A stretch of DNA of 36,874 bases, from NCBI GenBank assembly GCA_041663285.1, contig JBAZSP010000011.1, positions 1 to 36,874 of the forward strand, written 5' to 3'. Shown here in pieces: positions 1 through 7,675 of this stretch; the first letter of the stretch is position 1, and each line of letters starts with the position of its first letter. The DNA comes from UBA1435 sp041663285 (GTDB lineage Bacteria > Patescibacteriota > Microgenomatia > UBA12405). A program made the position numbers and the translations under genes. The notes beneath the pieces were generated by a model. It did not search any database, was not told the DNA's origin, and saw only the letters and a program-made list of their open reading frames with translations.

Positions 1-949
1 TAAACATGCCTTTATGAGGATCTAGCGAAACAGAGTCTGCCAATTCGATACCATCAAGAAAAAGTCGTTTTAATTTCGGTGAAAAAAGTAGGCTACCTCC
101 ATGACAGGCATCAACATGGAACCAGACACCAAAACGGCTACATATTTGAGCAATCTTTTTTAGATTATCAATACTACTGGTCCGAGTATTTCCGGCTACA
201 CCGATAACTAAAAAGACGTCATTTTGCTTTTGTCTTGACTCAAGAATCTGGATAAGATCATCACAATTTGTGGTGAAATCGGGATTTGACAGGCAATTAA
301 TAAGACAATCATTGCCTAAACCTAAGTGATGAGCGGCCGAAGCAATGGAGTAATGACTTATGTTTCCGGCAACAACAATTTTCGGGGTAATTGACAGAGA
401 GGGCAAACCGCTCGTCTTTAAAGTCGGGTATTTGTGATTAAGAGCTGTGAGAATTGCAATATGATTGGACATGTGACCGCCTGTGGTCCACATGCCAGAA
501 ACCTCCGAAAGGTTGTTTATTTCTGATATTTTTTTATAATCATATCCAATCAACTGCCTTAACCATTCGATTAATTGAATTTCTATGATAGTGGCGATAG
601 GAGCACTACGATCATAGGCGACTAAATTTTGATTTAAAAACTTGGAATATATTTCGCCCATCATGCCAGCCAAAGAATTTCCAGAATCAGGGAAAGCAAT
701 ATAGTTTAAGTCCGATTGAGAAATTGAGTATTTACCAATTGTTTCTAGTATTTTAATGCTTTCGCTGTATTTTTGACTAGAAAGAGGAATAGGCTGATCC
801 ATTAAGAGTTTAATTTCGAGCGGGGTTTTGTAATTTATGACTTTGTTATTTCGAGCTTTACCGTTAATAAAATCCAGCCCCAAATCAACTGTCTTTTTTA
901 GAATTTTCTGCTGATATTTGCTAACGCCGTTTAGGAAATGTTGGTTCAT
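1..949 (-). CDS. PLP-dependent group II amino acid decarboxylase, C-terminus cut by window edge
   Basis: The first 316 codons of a pyridoxal-phosphate enzyme are present; the C-terminus lies beyond base 1. The conceptual protein starts MNQHFLNGVSKYQ. Visible motifs are WTTGGHMSNH (equivalent of the TSGGxxAN phosphate-binding segment), GNISHYS (histidine that stacks on PLP), VDACHGG (Asp about residue 280, pairs with the pyridine nitrogen) and SLDPHKGMF, whose Lys about residue 313 should form the Schiff base. These are the hallmarks of the Glu/aromatic/diaminobutyrate decarboxylase family; the substrate cannot be read from the sequence. The start lies 2 bases after the stop of the upstream gene at 952-2106, so the two are co-transcribed. 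Decarboxylases of this family are unexpected in a reduced CPR genome. Confidence 0.9.
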   Translation of the reverse strand, partial: MNQHFLNGVSKYQQKILKKTVDLGLDFINGKARNNKVINYKTPLEIKLLMDQPIPLSSQKYSESIKILETIGKYSISQSDLNYIAFPDSGNSLAGMMGEIYSKFLNQNLVAYDRSAPIATIIEIQLIEWLRQLIGYDYKKISEINNLSEVSGMWTTGGHMSNHIAILTALNHKYPTLKTSGLPSLSITPKIVVAGNISHYSIASAAHHLGLGNDCLINCLSNPDFTTNCDDLIQILESRQKQNDVFLVIGVAGNTRTSSIDNLKKIAQICSRFGVWFHVDACHGGSLLFSPKLKRLFLDGIELADSVSLDPHKGMF

Positions 950-951
950 AT

Positions 952-2106
952 TTAGAAATTTAATAACGGGCCAGACCGCGGACGGTATCGAGAGTCGACG
1001 CGAGCAGCTAATTCTGCATAGAAAGCATTGTATTGACATTGAGTAGATACAGGAGCATCGTCAAACTGATCTTTCCAAATCCCCAGTGATTCCATGGCGT
1101 TACCGCGGGAAAGAATCCGTGGGGCGATATTGACAACCGTTTGCCGGCCTTGCTGGAAAAACAGCCAAGTAAGTGCCGGCCCTTGAACGAAGCGGAGGTG
1201 ATGACGGGTTTCTTTCTCTGATGATGTTACGGATGAGCTCAAAAGAAGCAAGTGACGACGGGAAAGGGGAGATAAACAATCTGTGTTCGCCAGAAATTGA
1301 CGTGTTCTTCTAATCCGTTCGGGGCGATCTATTAATCTTTTGGAAGGATCTAGAAAATTGGAAGCCAAGCAATTATAAGCGAGACAATATCGATCTTGAA
1401 CTTGCGAGAGCAAAACGGGCAATTGTGGTTCCTGCATAACGATGGGGAGAGGAGCCTCGATAGTAATTCTTAAGCCTACAGGAAACTCGTCCCAAACCGT
1501 TCTTAATTCCCCTTTAAGGCCAGAACTACAAACATGCTCTGCAACAATAGGGGCAAGAAGCTGGGCGACGATAGGAGAAAAGGGATCAAGGAAGTCTGGC
1601 TGGTCTTCTTCATTTAATTGAGCTACCCGCGCCTTGGGTTGACCGCTTCCGTCTTCAATAAAAAGATGGAAGTGGAGTTGATTTATTGTCTGTACTTTTA
1701 ACTCCGTACCATCCGGAGCGTATTTACTGGCGATTTTTCCAGCTTCCGGCTGCTGATTAATGGCTATAACGGGGAAGCCATTGAGCTGGAGACTACTCAA
1801 CACGCCGATTAAATGGCCTGATAAAAAGAAAAGCTCCCGGGCTTCGTCAGGCGAACAGTGAGTGAGCAAATCAACCGGACGATAAAAAGGCACTAGCATC
1901 AAATCAGCCGGACCTTCGACGTAAGGCCTTCGTTTTTGAACTAATCCGACGTCGCCAAAGTTAGGCAGACTGACAATGGTGTGAGCGTCAGATTCGAGGG
2001 TTCCCAAATATAGCCTGTATCTTGAAAGATCACCGCGTTGAGGATTTGCATGGACAATCCTTTCTTTAACAACCAGGTCTCTGGCAATCGCCAGCTCGCT
2101 TGACAT
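952..2106 (-). CDS. Unknown protein with HxH motif, possibly HIT/GalT-like
   Basis: About 384 residues starting MSSELAIARDLVV. I chose this ATG over one 36 bases upstream because a TTGTAT-N17-TATAAT promoter ends 7 bases before it. I do not recognise the family with certainty. The segment NQLHFHLFIED (His about 144 and 146) resembles the histidine strand of HIT/GalT-type nucleotidyltransferases, but the full HxHxH triad is not evident. Other segments are rich in beta strands, with no signal peptide or membrane segment. It is the first gene of a unit with the PLP decarboxylase immediately downstream, so a role in the same pathway, for example handling a phosphorylated or nucleotidylated compound, is a reasonable inference and no more. 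Confidence 0.7.
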   Translation of the reverse strand: MSSELAIARDLVVKERIVHANPQRGDLSRYRLYLGTLESDAHTIVSLPNFGDVGLVQKRRPYVEGPADLMLVPFYRPVDLLTHCSPDEARELFFLSGHLIGVLSSLQLNGFPVIAINQQPEAGKIASKYAPDGTELKVQTINQLHFHLFIEDGSGQPKARVAQLNEEDQPDFLDPFSPIVAQLLAPIVAEHVCSSGLKGELRTVWDEFPVGLRITIEAPLPIVMQEPQLPVLLSQVQDRYCLAYNCLASNFLDPSKRLIDRPERIRRTRQFLANTDCLSPLSRRHLLLLSSSVTSSEKETRHHLRFVQGPALTWLFFQQGRQTVVNIAPRILSRGNAMESLGIWKDQFDDAPVSTQCQYNAFYAELAARVDSRYRPRSGPLLNF

Positions 2107-2113
2107 GGGGAGA

Positions 2114-2142
2114 ATTATAAGACTAACTGATTCAAAATACAA
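2114..2142 (-). promoter_or_regulatory. Promoter of the 952-2106 gene, leaderless type
   Basis: On the minus strand TTGTAT (2137-2142) is separated by exactly 17 bases from TATAAT (2114-2119). The ATG at 2104-2106 follows after 7 bases, so transcription would start at or next to the start codon and the mRNA would have essentially no leader. Confidence 0.75.
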
Positions 2143-2154
2143 TATTGCCTATTT

Positions 2155-2814
2155 TTATGGCTTTTGGTTAATGCCTGAAAAGAATTCTTCGATTCTTTTT
2201 TGCCAAGGTGAATATTTCTTAATTAATGGGGAGAGAGCAGGAACCCCATATTTTTTTCTTAGTATTTCCATCTTGGACCTTCTTGACTCATCGAATCTGA
2301 CCAATTTAGTAACGGCCTGATCATAGGTAACAAATTCGGGTGATTTGGTATGAAATTTATCGGCGTAATTAACAATTTCTTCTTCGATAGTTATGGGGAC
2401 ATAATCCTGAAAATCAAGGTTGAGATTTTCCCGCTTAATATCTTCTTTGGTAATACCGGTAGAGGTATGGGTAATTGTAAATCTGGTAATATCCGCAGGA
2501 AAAGATAGGTTTTTTAAAATTCTTTCACCCACCCAGCCATGATAAAAATACGAAGGATTCTTTTTATCGGGGTTAAAATCTTCATCGAAACACTGGTAAG
2601 CGCCAATATCATGAATCAATGAGCCGATGACGATAAGCTGATGATCGGCTTTTATAACGGTTCTGCTTTGAAGGTTAGTTACTAATTCCAAAGCAATTTC
2701 TTTCACAATTTGGCTATGATTCCAGACTAGATCTACAAAAACCTCCGGATATCGACAGTGACCAGCAGCTTGGACATGGGCTAACTTTATTTGTTTCTGT
2801 GTCATATTGGCCAT
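2155..2814 (-). CDS. HD-domain metal-dependent phosphohydrolase
   Basis: 219 residues. HD superfamily signature: an early His (WNHSQIV), the HDIGAY doublet (His67-Asp68 region), a following HGWVGERIL His, an ITHTSTG His and a late Asp in NYADKF. This order matches HD hydrolases that use a metal to cleave phosphate esters, and it resembles the small archaeal/CPR group of uncharacterised HDIG proteins. No membrane segment. The ATG directly follows the TAG of the PLP enzyme gene (2815-2817), so translation is probably coupled; a second Met lies at residue 4. The substrate is unknown. The context with two PLP enzymes suggests a metabolic role, not cyclic-nucleotide signalling, but this is inference. 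Confidence 0.85.
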   Translation of the reverse strand: MANMTQKQIKLAHVQAAGHCRYPEVFVDLVWNHSQIVKEIALELVTNLQSRTVIKADHQLIVIGSLIHDIGAYQCFDEDFNPDKKNPSYFYHGWVGERILKNLSFPADITRFTITHTSTGITKEDIKRENLNLDFQDYVPITIEEEIVNYADKFHTKSPEFVTYDQAVTKLVRFDESRRSKMEILRKKYGVPALSPLIKKYSPWQKRIEEFFSGINQKP

Positions 2815-4542
2815 CTAAACGAATTGTAATCTATTTGAGCTCAAGTTGACAGCGATTTCTTGAGCTAAACATGTCAAAACCTCAGCGGGAGTTGTGTATC
2901 CTGGACATATTCGCGGAAGCTTAAAGCGAAAGGTAGATTGCCCAACCCGGCTCTCACCCCCCTGGGTGTTTAAACGAGTAAAAGGGAAACCAAAACTATC
3001 TCCCACCTGAACCCCCCTTTCCTGGAAAGAACTAGCGACACGACAAACGGCCTGATAATTACACTCATTCACAGATTTTATAAACACTTCTCCTCTGCTT
3101 GGTGTGAGGGATTCAAGATAACCAGAGATAGATTGCGGTATCGAAGGTGGCGGAAATACGAAACTATGATAGGTATAAGGGAGTAAATACCAATCGGAAT
3201 GACCTTGGCATTGCTCTGCCATAGAATAATTTTTTTCTTTTATTATTTGCCCTCTTCTTATAATCCATTCGGATGATGGTAGTGGGAAAAATGGGATTTG
3301 CCGTGGGCAGAGTTCTCCTCCGTATAAATCCCTAAGGTTTTTTAGTTGAGCGACTGTATCTGCCATTTCCATCGGATCTTGATTTTGAATATTAACCGCC
3401 CCATAAAAGTAATTACGGCCTCCATCCTGATGTTTTGTGGCGCTGACTGTTTTTATTAAAATAATATTATCGGGAAGGGCAACACCAAGGCTGTTTTGGA
3501 CTGAAAAGGTCGGATCGATGGTTGCGTCAACTACCAGAAAACGCAGTCGGTGATCCTGAACAGAACCTGCTAAAAATAATCTCATTGCCACCAGCGGATC
3601 CATATCGGAGCCCGGAGTTTGAAGGTTGAAATGATTGGTTGGCTCTAAGTTGACAAACATGGCAGCAGCTGCAGCAGGGTTTTCTGTAAAATGCCCTGCG
3701 AACACTTTTTCTAAAGTTGACTTATTTTCGTAATACCAGAATGGATGGTGAAAAACTAAATCCGGGTCATATTTGCCCACCAGACGAACGACTGCCTCAT
3801 TGGCCGAAGTGCCGCTGTTGAACAGAACGGCATCTGCTAGGATATCGTTATCTGTTGACATTATTCTGCCCCAATGTCTTGAAACGTCAGCTTCTTCGGC
3901 CGAAATGTCTTTGCCGGGTACAAATAATAATGCTGACCTTCTGGCATAAAAGTCATGGTATGGAGTACTTTGATAAATCTCGGTAGTAATTTTTGTGTCG
4001 ATACCAAGCTCATCAAGGGGATCAATACCACATAACAAAAATGACCGATAGATCTCTTGTCGAGACATTGAATAAGGGGGTTGAGGCTTTGGTGTGTCTG
4101 GTGATGTTGGGCTCCAATAAGCCAGTTCCGGGGTAAGCATGCCGGTGACTCCCGATGGAAAAATTCCGCCAGATAATATTACACCTGGGTTTCCGATAAC
4201 TATATCGGAGGGATCTTCACCAAATAGCCTCTTAATTGCCAAAACAATAGCCCGCGGATGGCGTGCTTTATAGACGTCTGATCTGTAGTAAACTGCGGCT
4301 TCGTCTGTCAAAGGAAGGCAAAAATTCTGATACGGCCGTACTTCATCGGATAAATACATATCATAATAATTTAGGGCAAGATCAATTTGTCCACAAATAC
4401 CAGGCTGTTCAATAATTTGTCCTACGTCAACTTCGTCGAAATGGCGACAAAATTTTTTGACTGCAATAGTTTGCTCATTAAAAGAAGCATGCTGAAAAAT
4501 TGGGCAGAGCGGAGCTTCAACTTCCCTATTTAGATGAGTCAT
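2815..4542 (-). CDS. Large PLP-dependent enzyme of the Cys/Met (cystathionine gamma-synthase) fold
   Basis: 575 residues, well above the usual 380-420 of this family. The C-terminal two thirds carry fold-type I PLP signatures: FNSGTSANEAVVRL (about residues 240-253, phosphate/cofactor binding), VVDATIDPTFS (Asp contacting the pyridine ring) and TVSATKHQDGGRN, where Lys370 is the predicted Schiff-base lysine in the SxTK context typical of cystathionine gamma-synthase and methionine gamma-lyase relatives. About 230 N-terminal residues before this core match nothing I recognise. The start overlaps the end of the MgsA-like gene by 17 bases and its stop abuts the HD gene, so this is one operon. 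The reaction is unknown; a transsulfuration-like elimination or replacement is the default guess. Confidence 0.8.
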   Translation of the reverse strand: MTHLNREVEAPLCPIFQHASFNEQTIAVKKFCRHFDEVDVGQIIEQPGICGQIDLALNYYDMYLSDEVRPYQNFCLPLTDEAAVYYRSDVYKARHPRAIVLAIKRLFGEDPSDIVIGNPGVILSGGIFPSGVTGMLTPELAYWSPTSPDTPKPQPPYSMSRQEIYRSFLLCGIDPLDELGIDTKITTEIYQSTPYHDFYARRSALLFVPGKDISAEEADVSRHWGRIMSTDNDILADAVLFNSGTSANEAVVRLVGKYDPDLVFHHPFWYYENKSTLEKVFAGHFTENPAAAAAMFVNLEPTNHFNLQTPGSDMDPLVAMRLFLAGSVQDHRLRFLVVDATIDPTFSVQNSLGVALPDNIILIKTVSATKHQDGGRNYFYGAVNIQNQDPMEMADTVAQLKNLRDLYGGELCPRQIPFFPLPSSEWIIRRGQIIKEKNYSMAEQCQGHSDWYLLPYTYHSFVFPPPSIPQSISGYLESLTPSRGEVFIKSVNECNYQAVCRVASSFQERGVQVGDSFGFPFTRLNTQGGESRVGQSTFRFKLPRICPGYTTPAEVLTCLAQEIAVNLSSNRLQFV

Positions 4543-5077
4543 GAAAATGTTTGATTATCGATTTTAGGTATTTCGTGTTTCGACCTTTTATCTCTGGCTT
4601 AATTATTGCCGCTGTTTGCCAAAAATGAAGATCTCCCCTGCCTAACTCCTTTCCTCTTTTAGTATGTTTGTCTAAGGCGTAATCAGGAATAGTCTTTTTT
4701 TGAGGAAAAATATTGAAATAATTTTTAATTTCGTCGATATACCTGTCTTTTTTAGACTTGGCCAGATAGGCAGCAGCGAAAAGAGCGTGGAGTAACCGAT
4801 CGTCGGGGTGTTCATACTTTGAATAATAGGCTTGCTTGACAGTGTTAATTAATAGCACGGCGTTTGGGTTGGCCAGACCTATATCTTCAACGACAATTGT
4901 TGACATTCTTTCCCAAAACTTTTTTTCAAAGATGTCCCCCGAAAGACACAGCTCTCTAGCCCAATATATGGCATTTTCAAGGTGTCCCCGACGGATTTCT
5001 TTTTGGAGGGCCGAGATTACTTCGTCGGCACGAAAGCCCTGGCTGGTAGTGATTTCTTTCCATTTTATTTTTTTCAT
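4526..5077 (-). CDS. Stand-alone MgsA/RarA C-terminal domain protein
   Basis: 183 residues matching the C-terminal half of the replication-associated recombination ATPase MgsA/RarA: the segments YWARELCLSGD, WERMSTIVVEDIGLANP and PDYALDKHTKRGKELGRG correspond to the helical oligomerisation/DNA-interaction part. The N-terminal AAA+ ATPase (Walker A and B) is absent, and nothing upstream in any frame supplies it. It starts with a regular ATG behind a TTGATA-N17-TAAAAT promoter with a leader of about 25 bases, so it looks like an expressed gene and not a remnant. It heads the operon of PLP enzyme and HD hydrolase. Such detached domains also occur next to metabolic genes in other bacteria; what they do there is not known to me. 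Confidence 0.8.
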   Translation of the reverse strand: MKKIKWKEITTSQGFRADEVISALQKEIRRGHLENAIYWARELCLSGDIFEKKFWERMSTIVVEDIGLANPNAVLLINTVKQAYYSKYEHPDDRLLHALFAAAYLAKSKKDRYIDEIKNYFNIFPQKKTIPDYALDKHTKRGKELGRGDLHFWQTAAIIKPEIKGRNTKYLKSIIKHFHDSSK

Positions 5078-5109
5078 AATGGAAACGAGAATTTCTAATT
5101 ACTGCCAGT

Positions 5110-5138
5110 ATTTTAATTAATATTGCCGTATTTATCAA
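5110..5138 (-). promoter_or_regulatory. Promoter of the MgsA-like/PLP/HD operon
   Basis: Minus strand: TTGATA (5133-5138), 17-base spacer, TAAAAT (5110-5115). The ATG at 5077 is 32 bases further on, so this unit has a short leader, unlike most genes in the window. No clear Shine-Dalgarno box is visible in the leader. Confidence 0.65.
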
Positions 5139-5235
5139 TCTTTTAAGTAGTGTATTCTGTCTATCAAAAAAGAAGGGGTTAATACTTTCACGGCTAACTG
5201 GCTTTTCATTTTTTAATTTGATGATAAAATGGGGC

Positions 5236-5745
5236 ATGTTTACGGCAAATGAGGATTTTACCGGAACTATTGGGGCAAGGGGCACGTTTAGCATCTTTGC
5301 AATTTGGGCGGTAATAACACAAATTATTTTTGTTCCTTTCTTTATTTTTGGCATCCTAGTGGGGCTTATAAAGGGAGACTGGAAACGCCTTAAGGGGTAT
5401 CTTAAAGTTTACTATTATTTCACCACCGGACTCTTTCTATTGTCTTTATATTCATTCGGAAGCCTATTAATTGACAAAGGCTTACCGATTTATTTTTGGA
5501 TGCTGACCATGTTGGCGGTATCGCTGCCGATTAAATCCAGACTTAACCGAAAAGAAAAAAAGAAATTGAATTTATGGGATTTTTTGGCTTTCAATGCGGC
5601 TTTAGTTTTGTTTTTTATTCTTTTTGGTGTTTTTGGGATGGTCAATTTTTATATTTGGTTGCTGACTGAAATCTGCCTTCTGGCTATTTATTTTGGATTT
5701 TTATTTAAAAAGCCAGGTGTTGTTAGCCGGGACGAGACTAGCTAA
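5236..5745 (+). CDS. Integral membrane protein of unknown function
   Basis: 169 residues from MFTANEDFTGT. I prefer this ATG over 5221 because the upstream bases TGATAAAAT (5222-5230) form an extended -10 box ending 5 bases before it, the spacing seen at many genes here; 5221 would be the alternative. Four to five hydrophobic segments, roughly IFAIWAVITQIIFVPFFIFGIL, YYYFTTGLFLLSLYSFG, a central pair, and two C-terminal helices around NAALVLFFILFGVFG and FYIWLLTEICLLAIYFGF, with a basic loop RLNRKEKKK. No recognised domain. Transcribed divergently from the MgsA-like operon. Confidence 0.7.
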   Translation: MFTANEDFTGTIGARGTFSIFAIWAVITQIIFVPFFIFGILVGLIKGDWKRLKGYLKVYYYFTTGLFLLSLYSFGSLLIDKGLPIYFWMLTMLAVSLPIKSRLNRKEKKKLNLWDFLAFNAALVLFFILFGVFGMVNFYIWLLTEICLLAIYFGFLFKKPGVVSRDETS

Positions 5746-5908
5746 CTTCATAAACTGTATGATCCGAACAGCCAGAAATGATCTTTATTGCGATGGCTGT
5801 CAAGAACTGATTGTTACAATAAGGTAACTATTCCACCATCAAACGAAAGGCGTAGATGGCACCCTTGGCGTGCTTGAGATGCTTGGCCACAATTTTGGGC
5901 TCGTTATG
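5746..5908. other. Short spacer with a possible gene remnant
   Basis: On the minus strand (about 5845-5907) a stop-terminated stretch of about 24 codons reads EPKIVAKHLKHAKGAIYAF and a few more residues, with codon use like a real protein end but no upstream frame. It may be the tail of a lost gene. Nothing else is recognisable before the promoter at 5909. Confidence 0.3.
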
Positions 5909-5937
5909 TTGTCAATCACGTATTGATATGGTATAAT
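5909..5937 (+). promoter_or_regulatory. Promoter of the small secreted protein gene
   Basis: TTGTCA (5909-5914), 17-base spacer, TATAAT (5932-5937) preceded by TGG, giving also an extended -10. The ATG at 5949 is 11 bases downstream, leaving a leader of only about 4-5 bases. It is among the best promoter matches in the window. Confidence 0.8.
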
Positions 5938-5948
5938 TTACCTTATCT

Positions 5949-6374
5949 ATGAGAGTTTTAAAGATATTGGCTTTTATTCTAAGTATAAATTTACTGGCTT
6001 CGGGCAAAGTCTCAGCAGAGGTATTTCACCCGCAACCAAGTGAATGCAAACTGCCACAGTATATTGAGACGTGTAAATCGGCTTGCGAAAGATATAAGAA
6101 AAAATTAGCATTTATTAGAGAACCCGGAGCGCCAACATACAACGGAGAAGAGGAATATTTAAAAACCAAAATTACCGAATATTGCGCAACAAAACCAAGT
6201 GTTAAGCCAACGATACGTCCAACTGCAATACCCACAGCAGTGGTTCCAACGATCACCGATAAACCAAAGATGGAAACAGCGACAATAACCCCGAGTCCTC
6301 AAAAACCCGTTACGACTAGATTTGATTTAATTTCATTATTTAGATCGCTATGGGAGAGGATTTTTAGACGATAG
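5949..6374 (+). CDS. Small secreted protein with Thr/Pro-rich stalk
   Basis: 141 residues. Residues 1-23 form a signal peptide (basic MRVLK, hydrophobic core ILAFILSINLLAS, then a likely cut after VSA). The mature part has four cysteines in the first half (SECKLP, ETCKSACE, EYCATK) that could form two disulfides, then a Pro/Thr-rich linker (about 80-120) and a basic, amphipathic C-terminal segment ending WERIFRR. The stalk and tail suggest a cell-surface location. No family recognised. Single gene with its own strong promoter and no neighbours in the same direction. Confidence 0.75.
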   Translation: MRVLKILAFILSINLLASGKVSAEVFHPQPSECKLPQYIETCKSACERYKKKLAFIREPGAPTYNGEEEYLKTKITEYCATKPSVKPTIRPTAIPTAVVPTITDKPKMETATITPSPQKPVTTRFDLISLFRSLWERIFRR

Positions 6375-6590
6375 ATAGTTTGTAGAGGATATCATCTCAC
6401 CTTTTTGGAGTTGATTAGGATGGTAACAAATGGGAAAATTGTAAAAGCCCGAATAATTTGATAGTTCTGAATAATGCTTTTCGACTAATTTACAAACCAC
6501 CAGTCCTGAATAGAAATTAGAAAAACTACCAGGGCAATCTTAACAAGGGCACCAGGCTATTTGGAGGGATCGACGAGGAAGGAATAAAAC
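6375..6590. other. Spacer without recognisable content
   Basis: Between the secreted protein gene and the broken gene. Frames are densely stopped, and I see no promoter, hairpin with T-run or RNA gene. Confidence 0.5.
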
Positions 6591-7077
6591 CTAATCGACT
6601 TGGGCGAAGGCGATAGCGTAATTATGGCCGTACTTCTTGGAGCATTGCGGGCAATAAGCAAAATGGTAAAAAATATTTTTTGACTTGTTTTCCCTGACTT
6701 TTGACGTATTCGTCCATATCTTTGATCCATCAGGGGACGGCGTTATAAGGACCTTCGTAAACATTACTTAAAAAAGTACCGGTTAGTTTGGCCATTTGGC
6801 CATCGGGAATAGGCTTGGTAACGGTCATATAGATTTCGGATTTCCAGGGAGAGGGACCGTAACAGAGCATTAAAAAGTTGGCATCTTGGGGAGAGGCGGA
6901 AGCAGTTTGGATTTTGGCAAACATCCGCTTGACGACCTGATCCATGTTTAGAGGAATATGCATAAATTGAAAGACTTCATCGCGAAGAAAAAGCTTATCC
7001 TGCCAGTGATGGGTTTGGTGATGGAAACGGGCAGGATTAAATTCCGAGCAGCAGATGGCTTGGTTTTGAAGTGACAT
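6591..7077 (-). pseudogene. Broken gene: conserved protein with C-terminal CPxC zinc-knuckle-like tail
   Basis: The first 115 codons (6730-7077) are open and start MSLQNQAICCSEFNPARFHH behind a TATAGT box 7 bases upstream. An in-frame TGA at 6730-6732 then interrupts. Reading continues without trouble as WIKDMDEYVKSQGK, and after one frameshift in the A6/T6 stretch near 6675-6690 as HFAYCPQCSKKYGHNYAIAF and a few residues to a TAG at 6591-6593. The tail with CPQC is clearly protein-like, so the original gene was about 160 residues. Two lesions of different kind (a substitution and an indel) argue for real decay. TGA recoding is unlikely because other genes here end at TGA. Function unknown. 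Confidence 0.7.
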
Positions 7078-7629
7078 ATAACTTACTATACAATTTTGTT
7101 AGTCGGACCTTTTACAGATGCTTGAAGAAACTACTTCTATGTTTTCGCCGGAGACTTTGACGGCGCCGAAAAGGTTAACTCAACGGTTAGTATTTAAATG
7201 GCGGAAAATATAAAAGTGAAAAGGCTGACAAATAACGTCTGCATAACTACCTGGATACTCCAGGCTGTAGGACTGGAAAGAAAGTTGGTAGGATTAAAAA
7301 GGACGATCTGGAAATTTGCTTTAGATATTTTACCCCTAATCACAGGATGCTTAATTCCTATAAATTTTATAGGTACCGATTTAGGTGTAACAGAGAAAAC
7401 AATAAGTAAAGAAAGCGGAAATAGTATTATTGATAATGCCAACAGGCCAGATGTCTGAATTTTATTGCGGAATTTTATGTTGGTGCCGAAAAATACAAAT
7501 TGGATGATACTTAAATTAAAGGTAACATCAAAACAATGATCGGTTTAATTAAACAGGAACGGGAATAAAGCTAGCTGAATATTGGTGGAAAACGAAATCT
7601 AATTTTTGCATTGTGAGTGTAAACATAAT
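7078..7629. other. Long spacer, probably decayed sequence
   Basis: A 31-codon plus-strand frame starting at 7119 (MLEETTSMFSPETLTAPKRL and so on) and overlapping frames of about 80 codons on both strands between 7194 and 7458 are present. Their composition is not convincing and none carries a recognisable motif. An inverted repeat CGCCG/CGGCG lies at about 7148-7167. I regard the stretch as remnant DNA between the broken gene and the glycan operon. Confidence 0.4.
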
Positions 7630-7640
7630 TATGATAAGAT
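7606..7640 (+). promoter_or_regulatory. Probable promoter of the glycan/head-group operon
   Basis: TTGCAT (7606-7611), 18-base spacer, TATGAT (7630-7635); a shifted reading TTGTGA-N18-TAAGAT (7611-7616, 7635-7640) is equally possible. The first gene starts at 7676, giving a leader of about 30 bases without an obvious Shine-Dalgarno box. Confidence 0.45.
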
Positions 7641-7675
7641 GCACTTAAATTTAATCTGTTGGTGATACTAACATT

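Noticed and set aside
7140..7175. Inverted repeat CGCCG...CGGCG flanked by TTTT and AAAA as a terminator
   Set aside because: The stem is only 5 bp with a 10-base loop and the runs are on the wrong sides for a U-tract on the plus strand.
7194..7458. Overlapping open frames on both strands, 82 and 86 codons
   Set aside because: Neither has a recognisable motif, ribosome site or convincing composition; the region looks decayed.
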